Positions 52,598 to 61,915 of a DNA stretch of 64,000 nt are shown here, piece by piece (position 1 is the stretch's first letter; every line of letters begins with the position of its first letter). This DNA comes from a bacterium D16-50 (GTDB lineage Bacteria > Bacillota > Clostridia > Lachnospirales > Lachnospiraceae), in contig RAZA01000005.1 in assembly GCA_003612485.1 (NCBI GenBank), positions 1 through 64,000 on the forward strand, in the 5' to 3' direction. The translations under genes were made by a program, and so were the position numbers. The notes beneath the pieces were generated by a model. The model was not told where the DNA came from. It saw only the letters and a list, made by a program, of their open reading frames with translations, and searched no databases.

Positions 52598-54445
52598 ATG
52601 GAAAACCAGATGATAAGGGGGCGTCTTGAGGCGCTGCGGGAAGCCATGAGGGCAGAGGGCGTGGACTATTATATGATGCCCACTGCGGACTTTCACAATT
52701 CGGAGTATGTGAACGATTATTTCAAGGTCAGGGAGTATTTCAGCGGCTTTTCCGGCTCCAACGGCACTCTGGTGGTGTGGCAGGCGGGAGCCGGGCTTTG
52801 GACCGACGGAAGGTATTTCATTCAGGCGGAACGGGAGCTGGAGGGAACGGGCATCGAGCTGTTTCGGATGCAGGAGGAAGGTGTTCCCACCATCCGGGAA
52901 TTTCTAAAGAAAAACATGAAGGAGGGCCAGCTGCTGGGCTTCGACGGCAGGGTCATTCCGGCGGCCAGCGGCAAGGAGTACGAGAGGGAGCTGGGCGGTA
53001 AGGGGATTCGGTTTGCCTATGAGAAGGATCTGGCTGAAGGGATTTGGAAGGATAGGCCCGGCTTCCCGGCGGGAACAGTGACCGTGCTGAAGGAGGAGAT
53101 CGCCGGAAAGAGTTTTGAGGAAAAGCGCCGTGAGGTCATGGAAAAGGTGGAGAAGGAAGGGGCGTCCAGCCTTCTTCTGACGAAGCTGGACGATCTGATG
53201 TGGCTTTTCAACATCAGAGGCTGCGATGTGGAGTGCAATCCCGTGGCTATCTGCTACGGATATTTGACTCAGAAAGAGACAGTGCTGTTCATTCAGAAGA
53301 AGGCTCTGAACGAAGAGGTGCAGAGCTATCTGAGCGGGAAGGGCATTCTGGTGGAGGAGTATGACGATGTGATCCCGTATCTGAGGAAGCTTCCCGAGGG
53401 CGGAAAGGTTCTGGCGGACCAACGCCACTGCAGCTATTGCCTGTTCAAGGTTCTGTCTGAGAGCCAGACCGTGGTGGAGAAAAAGAATCCCACGGAGCTG
53501 CTGAAGGCAGTGAAGAATCCCGTGGAGCTGGCCAACATGGAGAAGATATTCCTCAAGGACAGCGTGGCGGTGACGAAATTCATTTATTGGCTGAAGAAGA
53601 ATATCGGAAAGCAGGAGATCACGGAGGTCTCCGCAGCGGATGAGCTTGAGAGATTCCGCAGGGAGATTCCGGAGTTTCTGGATCTGTCATTCCCCACCAT
53701 CGCAGGCTATAAAGCCAACGCCGCTATGATGCATTATGAGGCCACCCCTGAAAACAGGGCGGTTCTGGCGCCGGAGGGAATGCTGCTGGTGGATTCCGGC
53801 GGGCAGTATCTGGGAGGCACCACGGACGTGACAAGAACCATCGTGCTGGGGCCTGTTTCCGACGAGATCAAGCTTCATTACACTGCGGTGGCGGCGGGCA
53901 TGCTGCAGCTGACCAACGCCTGCTGGCTCTACGGCTGCACGGGGCGGAATCTGGATATATTGGCCCGCCAGCCCATTTGGAACATGGGACTGGACTATAA
54001 ATGCGGCACCGGGCACGGAGTGGGTTATATACTGAACGTGCATGAGGGCCCTCAGGGCCTGAGATGGCGTTATACAGAGGGCGGCGAGGCGCTTTTAGAA
54101 GCGGGCATGAACGTGACGAACGAGCCGGGCATCTATGTGGAGGGCAGCCACGGCATCCGAATCGAGAATGTGATGGTGGCGGAGAACTATGTGAAGAATG
54201 AATACGGCCAGTTCATGCGTTTCAGGACGCTGACATGGGTGCCCATCGACATGGAAGCCGTCGACGAGAAATATCTGACGGAGACCCAGAGGATGTATCT
54301 CTATTCCTATCAGAGGCAGGTATACGAGAAACTGTCTCCTTATCTGGACGAGGAGGAGCGGGAATGGCTCAGGAGGGAGACCAAGGCTGACTGTACCGTT
54401 CTGCTGAAGAAGGATGTCCGGATGGAGAAAAAAGACAGCTATTGA
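52598..54445 (+). CDS. Xaa-Pro aminopeptidase P family
   Basis: This 615-residue enzyme cleaves N-terminal residues preceding proline. Two creatinase-like N-terminal domains (about residues 5-300) are followed by a pita-bread catalytic domain (about 310-550) with metal ligands in LLVDSGGQYLGGTTDVTR (two Asp), GTGHGVGYILNVHEGP (His) and NEPGIY and IRIENV (two Glu). It resembles the long three-domain form of aminopeptidase P. It begins nine bases after deoC, with GGAGG upstream. Confidence 0.95.
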   Translation: MENQMIRGRLEALREAMRAEGVDYYMMPTADFHNSEYVNDYFKVREYFSGFSGSNGTLVVWQAGAGLWTDGRYFIQAERELEGTGIELFRMQEEGVPTIREFLKKNMKEGQLLGFDGRVIPAASGKEYERELGGKGIRFAYEKDLAEGIWKDRPGFPAGTVTVLKEEIAGKSFEEKRREVMEKVEKEGASSLLLTKLDDLMWLFNIRGCDVECNPVAICYGYLTQKETVLFIQKKALNEEVQSYLSGKGILVEEYDDVIPYLRKLPEGGKVLADQRHCSYCLFKVLSESQTVVEKKNPTELLKAVKNPVELANMEKIFLKDSVAVTKFIYWLKKNIGKQEITEVSAADELERFRREIPEFLDLSFPTIAGYKANAAMMHYEATPENRAVLAPEGMLLVDSGGQYLGGTTDVTRTIVLGPVSDEIKLHYTAVAAGMLQLTNACWLYGCTGRNLDILARQPIWNMGLDYKCGTGHGVGYILNVHEGPQGLRWRYTEGGEALLEAGMNVTNEPGIYVEGSHGIRIENVMVAENYVKNEYGQFMRFRTLTWVPIDMEAVDEKYLTETQRMYLYSYQRQVYEKLSPYLDEEEREWLRRETKADCTVLLKKDVRMEKKDSY

Positions 54446-54504
54446 AATAGCGTGTGAAAAGCAACTTATTAATTGTTAAATCACTATAAAATACATAAGC
54501 TTTC

Positions 54505-54533
54505 TTGACTTTTCCGGGTGATTTTGAGATAAT
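54505..54533 (+). promoter_or_regulatory. pckA promoter
   Basis: TTGACT (54505-54510), 17 bases, GATAAT (54528-54533), 50 bases upstream of the start codon. Near-consensus spacing fits a highly expressed gene. Confidence 0.75.
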
Positions 54534-54583
54534 GAACAAGACGTAGCAGTTTAGGAAATACACAAATAAGGAGGACGTTAACA

Positions 54584-56281
54584 ATGTCAACAAAAGCGTA
54601 TTATCCGATTTCAGAGATCGGTGCCGGGAAGCCCGGCTTCAGCAAGACGCGCTCCATCATTGAGGCCGCCTTCTACGGAAACAACGTAGTAAAGGTAAAT
54701 ACCCTCAAAGAGGCTTATGAGCTTGCGAAGAATTCTCCCGGAACCATCGTTACCGATATGCCTGTGCATAGGGCTGAGGAGATCGGTCTGGAGAAGGATG
54801 CGAAGGTTCTGTTGTTCAATGACGGTGCCGTGACCGGCCGTTACGCGCAGGCCCGCCGCATCAAGGGAGAGCCCGGCGTGGACGCCGCAAAGCTTGACAA
54901 GGTGGTTATGGACGCCATCTACAAGACCCGCTGGCAGACAATGTACCATGTAGAGTGCTTCATCGGCCTTGATCCTGAGTTCATGGCCAAGGCGCATCTG
55001 CTGATTCCCGAAGGGGAAGAGAACATCATGTACAACTGGATGCTGAACTTCCAGTACATGTCCGATACTTATGTAAAGATGTACAAGGAGTCCCAGCCCA
55101 TCGGCGGAGGCAAGGAGCCTGATATCTATATCTTCTCCAATCCTCAGTGGGCGCCGACCCCCAGCCCCGATGTTGACTATAGCTGCCTCAGCGACGATCT
55201 GACCTTGTGCTATTTCGATACGGATCAGAACTGTGCCGCGATTCTGGGCATGAAGTATTTCGGTGAGCATAAGAAGGGAACCTTGACCATGGCCTGGGCT
55301 ATGGCAAATAGGAACGGATACGCTTCCTGCCACGGCGGACAGAAGGAATATCTGCTTTCCGACGGCAGCAAGTTCGTGGCTTCCGTGTACGGCTTGTCCG
55401 GATCCGGAAAGTCCACTCTGACCCATGCAAAGCACAATGGCAAGTATGAGATCAAGGTGCTTCATGATGATGCATTTATCATCAATACGGACACTTGTGC
55501 ATCAGTGGCTTTGGAGCCTACCTATTTTGACAAGACTGCCGACTATCCTACGGGCTGTGCCGACAACAAGTTCCTGCTGACGGCTCAGAACTGCTCCGCT
55601 ACTCTGGATGAGGACGGAAAGCTTCAGCTGGTTACAGAGGATATCAGGAACGGCAACGGCCGTGCCATCAAGTCCAAGCTGTGGTCTCCTAACCGCGTGG
55701 ATAAGATCGACGCTCCCGTGAACGCTATCTTCTGGATCATGAAGGATCCTACCATTCCTCCCGTAGTGAAGCTGAAGGGCGCTGCTCTGGCTTCCGTTAT
55801 GGGTGCTACGCTGGCTACCAAGACTTCCACCGCAGAGCGTGTGGCTGCAGGGACCGATATGAACGCTCTTCGTATTGTTCCTTATGCGAATCCTTTCAGA
55901 ACCTATCCTCTGGTGAACGACTATGAGAAGTTCAAGAAGCTGGTGCAGGAGAAGAACGTAGACTGCTACATCATCAACACCGGCGACTTCATGGGCAAGA
56001 AGGTAAAGCCTGCTGATACTCTGGGAATTCTGGAGGCCATTGTGGAGAAGAGAGCTACCTTCAAGCAGTGGGGACCTTTTGAGGATATCGAGATCATGGA
56101 TTGGGAAGGCTTCACGCCCGATCTTGGAGACGGCGAGTATGTGAAGGCGCTGCAGAATGCCATGCAGAACCGTGTGGATGCGGTAGAGGGCTTCGCTACC
56201 AAGAAGGAAGGCTACGACAAGCTGCCTGAGGAGGCTCTGGCTGCATTGAAGAAGATCGTGAACGAGGCTGCAAGCCTGTAA
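54584..56281 (+). CDS. pckA: phosphoenolpyruvate carboxykinase (ATP)
   Basis: This 565-residue cytoplasmic enzyme interconverts oxaloacetate and PEP with ATP/ADP. It has the P-loop GLSGSGKSTLTHAK (near residue 272), the metal-binding LHDDAFIINTD and the carboxylate-binding R in NGRAIKSK-type segments. In fermenting anaerobes it often runs towards oxaloacetate with ATP gain. A strong AAGGAGG lies 10 bases before the ATG. Codons are markedly biased (GGC, AAG, GAG, CTG and GTA/GTG), in keeping with high expression. Confidence 0.96.
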   Translation: MSTKAYYPISEIGAGKPGFSKTRSIIEAAFYGNNVVKVNTLKEAYELAKNSPGTIVTDMPVHRAEEIGLEKDAKVLLFNDGAVTGRYAQARRIKGEPGVDAAKLDKVVMDAIYKTRWQTMYHVECFIGLDPEFMAKAHLLIPEGEENIMYNWMLNFQYMSDTYVKMYKESQPIGGGKEPDIYIFSNPQWAPTPSPDVDYSCLSDDLTLCYFDTDQNCAAILGMKYFGEHKKGTLTMAWAMANRNGYASCHGGQKEYLLSDGSKFVASVYGLSGSGKSTLTHAKHNGKYEIKVLHDDAFIINTDTCASVALEPTYFDKTADYPTGCADNKFLLTAQNCSATLDEDGKLQLVTEDIRNGNGRAIKSKLWSPNRVDKIDAPVNAIFWIMKDPTIPPVVKLKGAALASVMGATLATKTSTAERVAAGTDMNALRIVPYANPFRTYPLVNDYEKFKKLVQEKNVDCYIINTGDFMGKKVKPADTLGILEAIVEKRATFKQWGPFEDIEIMDWEGFTPDLGDGEYVKALQNAMQNRVDAVEGFATKKEGYDKLPEEALAALKKIVNEAASL

Positions 56282-56322
56282 GAGGCAAAGAGCAGTGGAA
56301 TAAACTGCAGGATACTGCAGAG

Positions 56323-56362
56323 ATACAAAAAGAGGGCGGTGTATGCCGTCCTCTTTTTGTAT
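56323..56362. terminator. pckA terminator
   Basis: A 17-bp stem (56323-56339 with 56346-56362, one wobble) encloses a 6-base loop and ends in TTTTTGTAT. It is followed by two more copies of a 13-base TTTTGTATCTTGC-type unit. Confidence 0.9.
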
Positions 56363-56436
56363 CTTGCTTTTGTATTTTGCTTTTGTATCTTGCCTCTTGC
56401 AGTGAGGCTGAGGAGGCTGAGGCAAGAAGGGAATGA

Positions 56437-56466
56437 AAAAAGGCGATGCATCTGCATCGCCTTTTT
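56437..56466. terminator. bidirectional terminator
   Basis: A perfect 14-bp inverted repeat, AAAAAGGCGATGCA (56437-56450) with TGCATCGCCTTTTT (56453-56466). It serves the minus-strand lipoprotein gene and backs up the pckA terminator. Confidence 0.9.
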
Positions 56467-56504
56467 ATGTAAGGAAATCTTTTCAGATTCCTGCTTTTTA
56501 AGTC

Positions 56505-56912
56505 TTACTTCGTGATGTCGTAGGACCAAAGCACCTTGCCATCCCAAACGTACTCTACGCGAACAGCCTTCAGCTCAATGTCAAGCTCCTGCTTGCAGGC
56601 ATCGAACATGGGAAGCATTCCGCCCTTCAGAGTTTCGATCTGGCTGTTGAAATACTCGTCGATGGCATCCTGCTCCATATCGCCCAGAGTTGCATATGCA
56701 TCCTTGTCATAGACCATGGTGTAAACCAGAATGTCCTCTCCGTCAGCAGAGATGTCTACAGTGATGTTTGCAGACGCATACGTTGCGTTGGCGGTAGACT
56801 CGACTTCAGCGATGTCCTTTCCGTTTACCCATTCAGACAAGGTGGGCTTGGAGCCGCATCCGGCCAGAACGAACATGATGGCGGTTACTAAAATTAGAAA
56901 GCTTTTCTTCAT
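56505..56912 (-). CDS. small lipoprotein, DUF4854-like
   Basis: This 135-residue lipoprotein has a signal peptide (MKKSFLILVTAIMFVLAGCG, Cys near residue 19) and a small mixed alpha/beta domain with ANITVDISADGEDILVYTMV. It resembles DUF4854 proteins, which are abundant in Lachnospiraceae and of unknown function. AAAGGAGGATG lies upstream of the ATG at 56912 with a rather long spacing. It is a single-gene unit. Confidence 0.8.
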   Translation of the reverse strand: MKKSFLILVTAIMFVLAGCGSKPTLSEWVNGKDIAEVESTANATYASANITVDISADGEDILVYTMVYDKDAYATLGDMEQDAIDEYFNSQIETLKGGMLPMFDACKQELDIELKAVRVEYVWDGKVLWSYDITK

Positions 56913-57058
56913 GGTTTCTACATCCTCCTTTATTACTGTTTTAGTGACCATAGAGTATTTTAGCACTTTCAGGCATTTTGTCAAGGCATAAAATAATCTT
57001 TTATTCTTATGTTTTCTTAATAATTAGGACACCATGCAAAAATTGGGAAAAAATATTG

Positions 57059-57087
57059 TTGTTTTTCATAGGGGTTTTTGTTATAAT
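57059..57087 (+). promoter_or_regulatory. 6S RNA promoter
   Basis: TTGTTT (57059-57064), 17 bases, TATAAT (57082-57087), which places the transcript start near 57094. Confidence 0.65.
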
Positions 57088-57092
57088 AACAG

Positions 57093-57290
57093 TAACCTGA
57101 GATGTGCGATAACTCTTGTTTATTTTGAACCTACATTTCTTTAAACGGGATTCCTATATCGTCAGGCGGCTGTCAAGCCCTCACTCCGTTCCTGCGGAGG
57201 ATTGGAAGGGAAGGCAAAAACCTTGGCTGCGGTCACCCACCTAGCATTGCTAGGAGTCAGAAAGCAAGGGGCGGCATTTCGGGTATTTAT
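57093..57290 (+). ncRNA. ssrS: 6S RNA
   Basis: This ~200-nt RNA binds sigma-A RNA polymerase and adjusts transcription in stationary phase. The 5' ACCTGAGATG (57095-57104) pairs with 3' CATTTCGGGT (57275-57284) over 10 bp, matching the closing stem of bacterial 6S RNAs, including the E. coli CTGAGATG/CATCTCGG pair. The arms enclose a long, rod-like region (for example CACCTAGCATTGCTAGG hairpin at 57239-57255) with a central region expected to be the open promoter-mimicking bubble. There is no reading frame with a ribosome binding site here. A promoter and terminator frame it. Confidence 0.8.
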
Positions 57291-57297
57291 ACAAAAG

Positions 57298-57327
57298 AAG
57301 GGGGCAGTCCGTATGGGCTGCTCTTTT
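57298..57327 (+). terminator. 6S RNA terminator
   Basis: A GC-rich stem GGGGGCAGTCC (57300-57310) with GGGCTGCTCTT (57315-57325) including wobble pairs, 4-base loop, and a short T tract. Confidence 0.7.
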
Positions 57328-57425
57328 AGATATGTGTCTGGGCCGGTATGCATAGGCGAAGAATATCATTCTTCCGATGTCTCTGGAGCCGACGGCACAT
57401 AAATATGCGGCAGGGGAGAGGAGAA

Positions 57426-59426
57426 TTGGAGAGAGATAGATGGGGACTTAACCGGTCCCAGAGAATGCAGCTGAAGGCTTTCATATGCTTGCTGGGGGTT
57501 TTGCTGATCATAATGCTGCTGCTGGGAAAGCTTGTGATGACACTGGTACATAGAGAGGGCGGGCAGGAAGTGGTGCCTCCCATCCATATTCCGATAGTTC
57601 AGCTATTTCGGAACGTTTGGGTCATGGAAGTGGATGAGGAGGGGATCGTGATTTTCCGTGAGGGTAATAGAGAGCGTTATTCTTGGGGGATGGTAGCCGC
57701 AGACGACGGCGCCGGGGCATCCGGTGGGGACGACGGTGCAGAGGCCGGGGGAGAACGGCAAGTGGTCTATGATCCGGGGCCTTCTGTCCGGGAACAGGTG
57801 GCGGACGTGGAGCTCACGGACGGAAGGGTCACGCTGGTGAGGGCCAAGACGGATAAGATCAACGGCAAAATCCTCAGTGCAGATGCGGAGGGGATAGAGG
57901 TGGAGGGCTACGGCAGGCTGCCTCTGGCCTCGGACTGCCGGGGGTATAGGCTCTATGACAGCCTTAAGATGTGTACGGCAAGAGACCTGCTGTTCGGGTA
58001 CGCTTTCACGGATCTGTGCATGGAGAACGGGGAGGTCTGCGGAATTCTCATGGTGAAGGAGGACGCCATGGAGTATATCCGGGTTCTGATAAAAGAATCC
58101 GATTACAACGGGCTCTTTCACGAACAGCCCCGCTTTACCTGCGACGTGGGATTTACGGTGGTCTACGGAGCCTATGGGGATCAGAAACGGGAGGCTCACG
58201 GGGCAGGGGAGGAAGTGATGTTAAGCTATGACAGCGCTTACTTTGAGACAGACCGTATATATGTAGTGCCGGATGTGCTGACGGGGAAGGTGACGCTGAG
58301 AAGCTGCAACCGCAGTCAGGGCATACCATCCTACCGTGGGACCATGGAGTTTTTGCGCACCGAGGACGGGATCGTAGCAGTGAACGAAGTGCTGCTGGAG
58401 GAGTATCTTTACAGCGTGGTGCCCAGCGAGATGCCGGCATCGTATCCGTATGAGGCGCTGAGGGCGCAGGCGATCTGCGCCAGAACTTATGCTTACGGAA
58501 GCATGCTGCGGGCAGGCTATCCCCAGTACGGGGCCCATGTGGACGACAGTACCTCCTATCAGGTGTACAACAACATTCTGGAGCAGGAGAGCACCACCAC
58601 TGCGGCGAAGGAGACATACGGACAGCTTCTCTATACCGGGGAGGGCAGTCCGGCGGGGACATATTATTATTCCACCTCCTGCGGCGTTGGGAGCGACGCG
58701 ACGGTTTGGAAGACCGAAGTGGCCCCCACGCTTACCTACCTGAAGCCGAAGGCTCTGAGCAAGTCCGCCATGGCGGCGGCGCTGGCATCGGAGGGGGACG
58801 CTTTGGAAAGCGTGGATCTGGGAGAGAGCATGAGGGACGAGGAGGCCTTCGCCGCTTTCATCGGGACGGTGAATCCGGATGACTTTGAGGCCGGAGAGGG
58901 ATGGTATCGCTGGACCTATCAGGTGGAGGCCCTGAATAGGGAGCATATGCTGGAGGTGCTTCAGAGGCGCTATGCGGCCAACAGCAGACTGGTGCTCACG
59001 TGGAACGGGGAGGAGTATGTCAGCGAGGAGATCCGGGAGCTGGGCGATATCAAGGAAATCTACATTGAAAAGCGGGGCAGCGGCGGTGTGGCCGATGAGC
59101 TGGTCATAGAGACGGATGCCAGCAAGATCAAGGTGATCTCTGAGCACAATATCAGATATGTACTGAATGACGGGGAGGCGGACGTAGTGAGGCAAAACGG
59201 CAGCCGGGTGGCCAGTCCAAACCTTCTTCCAAGCGGTTTTTTTGTGATAACGACTGGAAAAGAGAACGGAAACGTGGTAGAATACTCTCTGTCCGGAGGC
59301 GGCTTCGGCCATGGAGTGGGGATGAGCCAGAACGGGGCCAAGGAGATGGCGAAGTCCGGCTATACGGCGGAAGAGATACTGCTCTATTTCTATGAGGGAT
59401 GCAGTGTCGAAAAAATATATGAGTAG
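57426..59426 (+). CDS. SpoIID/LytB-like wall protein
   Basis: This 666-residue membrane-anchored protein has a hydrophobic segment (about residues 20-42) and a long Asp/Gly/Glu-rich region, then a SpoIID/amidase-enhancer domain (about 325-660): LEEYLYSVVPSEMPASYPYE, SQGIPSYRGT and the closing FGHGVGMSQNGAKEMAKSGY. SpoIID is a lytic transglycosylase needed for engulfment in spore formers. Here the N-terminal part is much longer than in SpoIID (about 340 residues). TTG at 57426 has GGGGAG seven bases before it; ATG at 57405 lacks a site, so the start is uncertain. Confidence 0.85.
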   Translation: MERDRWGLNRSQRMQLKAFICLLGVLLIIMLLLGKLVMTLVHREGGQEVVPPIHIPIVQLFRNVWVMEVDEEGIVIFREGNRERYSWGMVAADDGAGASGGDDGAEAGGERQVVYDPGPSVREQVADVELTDGRVTLVRAKTDKINGKILSADAEGIEVEGYGRLPLASDCRGYRLYDSLKMCTARDLLFGYAFTDLCMENGEVCGILMVKEDAMEYIRVLIKESDYNGLFHEQPRFTCDVGFTVVYGAYGDQKREAHGAGEEVMLSYDSAYFETDRIYVVPDVLTGKVTLRSCNRSQGIPSYRGTMEFLRTEDGIVAVNEVLLEEYLYSVVPSEMPASYPYEALRAQAICARTYAYGSMLRAGYPQYGAHVDDSTSYQVYNNILEQESTTTAAKETYGQLLYTGEGSPAGTYYYSTSCGVGSDATVWKTEVAPTLTYLKPKALSKSAMAAALASEGDALESVDLGESMRDEEAFAAFIGTVNPDDFEAGEGWYRWTYQVEALNREHMLEVLQRRYAANSRLVLTWNGEEYVSEEIRELGDIKEIYIEKRGSGGVADELVIETDASKIKVISEHNIRYVLNDGEADVVRQNGSRVASPNLLPSGFFVITTGKENGNVVEYSLSGGGFGHGVGMSQNGAKEMAKSGYTAEEILLYFYEGCSVEKIYE

Positions 59427-59437
59427 GAGCTGGTCGA

Positions 59438-60277
59438 GTGGTTCGCAGAATATTTCATGTCTTGGTGGATTTTTCCGCACAGATGAAGAAGAAGGATATC
59501 AATACCTATGCTGCCAGCATTGCTTTTTTCTTTTTCTTGTCCGTGGTTCCGATGTTGATCATGATCTGTACGATCATTCCGTATACTCCTTTGACGGAGG
59601 AAAATCTGGTGGAGCTGGTGACGGATCTGCTGCCGGATCAGGTGGATCCGCTGGCGGAGAGCCTGATCTCGGAGGTGTACGACAAATCGGCCGGGATCCT
59701 GTCCATTGCAATCATAGCCACCATATGGTCGGCGGCCAAGGGCGTGATGGCCTTGATGCGGGGGCTCAACGTGGTAAACGACGTGGAGGAGCAGAGAAAT
59801 TATTTTCTGGTGCGCATCATAGCATCCTTCTACACGGTGGTCATGCTTCTGGTGGTGATTCTGTCCTTGTTCGTCATGGTGTTCGGTGACCAGCTGGTGG
59901 CCGTGACTCTGCATAGGCTGCCTCAGCTGCAGACTCTGGTTTCCTTTGTCATGAACTTCAGATTTTTGTTTGTGTGGGCCGTGCTGTCGGTGCTTTTCGC
60001 CGCAGTCTACGCCTATGTTCCGGACAAGAAGCTGGTTTTCAAGGAGCAGATCCCGGGAGCTGTTTTCTCCGCGGTGGTTTGGAGCGTTTTTTCCTGGGCC
60101 TTTTCCTATTATCTGACTTACGGCAATACCTATGGCATCTACGGCAATCTGTCCATCATCATCATTGTGCTGCTGTGGATGTATTTCTGCATGTATATCA
60201 TTATGATCGGCGCCTATGTGAACCGGTATTTTGAGTCCGTGAACAAGAAGCTGGTGAGGGGAGAGAAAATTTTCTGA
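59438..60277 (+). CDS. YihY/BrkB-family membrane protein
   Basis: This 279-residue protein has six membrane helices and the family segments INTYAASIAFFFFLSVVPML (first helix) and FKEQIPGAVFSAVVWSVFSW. The family (UPF0761, once called ribonuclease BN) has no firm function; a transport or envelope role is assumed. It starts with GTG behind GGAG, 11 bases after the SpoIID-like gene, so the two are probably co-transcribed. Confidence 0.88.
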   Translation: MVRRIFHVLVDFSAQMKKKDINTYAASIAFFFFLSVVPMLIMICTIIPYTPLTEENLVELVTDLLPDQVDPLAESLISEVYDKSAGILSIAIIATIWSAAKGVMALMRGLNVVNDVEEQRNYFLVRIIASFYTVVMLLVVILSLFVMVFGDQLVAVTLHRLPQLQTLVSFVMNFRFLFVWAVLSVLFAAVYAYVPDKKLVFKEQIPGAVFSAVVWSVFSWAFSYYLTYGNTYGIYGNLSIIIIVLLWMYFCMYIIMIGAYVNRYFESVNKKLVRGEKIF

Positions 60278-60309
60278 TTTCCGAAGGGGCGCCTGAAAAT
60301 GCCTGAGAT

Positions 60310-60340
60310 TGACAATGGGCCGTATTTTTTTGATATAATG
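60310..60340 (+). promoter_or_regulatory. pheST promoter
   Basis: TTGACA (60310-60315) and TATAAT (60335-60340), separated by 19 bases. Transcription should start near 60347. Confidence 0.7.
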
Positions 60341-60346
60341 TATTGA

Positions 60347-60693
60347 CATTTCGGCTGGGAGACAGTATGATGAAATCTCAGAGGAATGAATGAGCAAAAG
60401 GCATGGATGGCGCAAAGTAGAGGTTTGTTTTCCTGCAGAGAGAGGGGGCCGCTGGGTGGAAGCTTCCTTAGGTTCAGATAAGCCGCGAATTTCCCGCCGG
60501 AGCCGCCTGACGGAACGAGGACAGCGTCCTGCAAGAGGCAGGGGACTGGATCAAGTAGGTCGGGACGTGAGCGGACGTTATACGCATATGAGAGCCGGTC
60601 GTCCGGGAATGGGGAGGACTGGAAGCAGGGTGGTACCGCGGAATGATATTTCGTCCCTTGCAGCTTTGAAAGAAAGGCTGCAGGGGACTTTTT
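60347..60693 (+). promoter_or_regulatory. T-box riboswitch, tRNA-Phe specific
   Basis: The leader senses uncharged tRNA-Phe and controls pheST by antitermination. The T-box sequence GGGTGGTACCGCG is at 60628-60640. Stem I has an AGAGAG/GGGTGGAAG distal part, and the specifier loop is bounded by GGCG (60409-60412) and CGCC (60495-60498), with AGTA (60416-60419) on one side and GAATTTCC (60487-60494) on the other, so the specifier reads TTT or TTC, both Phe. The terminator is a 12-bp stem 60653-60664 with 60677-60688 followed by TTTTT. Confidence 0.92.
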
Positions 60694-60760
60694 GCGCTGC
60701 GGATTGTCATGGTATGTTTTTGAGCGGAGGTTCACTGAAGCGGATATAGGGAGGTATCAT

Positions 60761-61810
60761 ATGAAGAGCAGGCTGGAACAGATCAGAGAGAGGGCTCTGT
60801 CGCAGATCAAGGACTGTGATACTGCGGAGAAACTGAATGAGCTCAGGGTATGCATCCTTGGAAAGAAGGGGGAACTGACGGATCTTCTGAAATCCATGAG
60901 GGATGTGGCGCCGGAGGACAGGCCCAAGGTAGGGCAGATGGTGAATGAGGCCAGAGCAGAGATTGAGCGGGTGCTGGAAGAGAACAAGGCCCGGATTGAA
61001 AAGGCTGTGAGGGAGGCCAGACTGAAGGCGGAGGTCATAGATGTGACATTGCCTTCCAGCAGGACGGAGATGGGCCATAGGCATCCAAATACCATCGCGT
61101 TGGAGGAAGTGGAGAGAATTTTCATCGGCATGGGCTATGAGGTGGTGGAAGGGCCTGAGGTGGAAAAGGATTATTACAATTTTGAAGCCCTGAACATTCC
61201 TGCGGATCATCCGGCTAAGGATGAGCAGGATACCTTCTATGTGGTCAGCGGCAGCAGCGAGGGCGGGAACGGCGTCTATGACATTTTGCTGCGCACTCAG
61301 ACCTCAGGGGTGCAGGTGCATGAGATGGAGAAGGGCAGACTGCCCATCCGGATGATTGCTCCGGGGAGGGTCTTCCGCTCGGACGAGGTGGATGCCACCC
61401 ATTCGCCTTGTTTCCACCAGATTGAAGGTCTGGTCATCGATAGACGCATTACCTTTGCGGATCTGAAGGGAACTCTGGCGGAATTCGCCAGAGCGCTGTT
61501 CGGGGAAGAGACGAAGGTGAAGTTCCGTCCTCATCATTTCCCGTTTACGGAGCCCAGCGCCGAGATGGATGTGACCTGCTTCAAATGCGGGGGAAAGGGA
61601 TGCCGGTTCTGCAAGGGCAGCGGCTGGATCGAGATCTTAGGCTGCGGCATGGTTCATCCTCATGTGCTTGAGATGAGCGGCATAGATCCGGAAGAGTACA
61701 CGGGATTTGCCTTCGGCATGGGACTGGAGCGGATTGCCCTGCTGAAGTATGAGATTGACGATATGCGCCTGCTCTATGAGAACGATATCAGGTTTCTGAA
61801 GCAGTTCTGA
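60761..61810 (+). CDS. pheS: phenylalanyl-tRNA synthetase, alpha subunit
   Basis: This 349-residue subunit of the heterotetrameric class II enzyme charges tRNA-Phe. It has an N-terminal coiled coil (about residues 1-85) for tRNA contact, motif 2 around GRVFRSDEVDATHSPCFHQI and motif 3 in GFAFGMGLERIALLKY, with the zinc-like CFKCGGKGCRFCKGSGW segment found in many Firmicutes. GGGAGG is five bases before the ATG. It forms an operon with pheT under the T-box. Confidence 0.97.
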   Translation: MKSRLEQIRERALSQIKDCDTAEKLNELRVCILGKKGELTDLLKSMRDVAPEDRPKVGQMVNEARAEIERVLEENKARIEKAVREARLKAEVIDVTLPSSRTEMGHRHPNTIALEEVERIFIGMGYEVVEGPEVEKDYYNFEALNIPADHPAKDEQDTFYVVSGSSEGGNGVYDILLRTQTSGVQVHEMEKGRLPIRMIAPGRVFRSDEVDATHSPCFHQIEGLVIDRRITFADLKGTLAEFARALFGEETKVKFRPHHFPFTEPSAEMDVTCFKCGGKGCRFCKGSGWIEILGCGMVHPHVLEMSGIDPEEYTGFAFGMGLERIALLKYEIDDMRLLYENDIRFLKQF

Positions 61811-61915
61811 GGCCTTGAGGGGCATCGTGGTGCAAAGATCTGAAGGTGCATGACAAAACTGCAGAACAGTTTTTGGGCGAAGGCGCCGGGACTGCATATA
61901 GAAAGGGAGAAACAC

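Noticed and set aside
58221..59480. Minus-strand 419-codon frame opposite the SpoIID-like gene
   Set aside because: It is antisense to the SpoIID domain and has no recognisable motifs.
60390..60749. 119-codon plus-strand frame inside the pheS leader
   Set aside because: It covers the T-box structure and terminator, and has no protein-like features.
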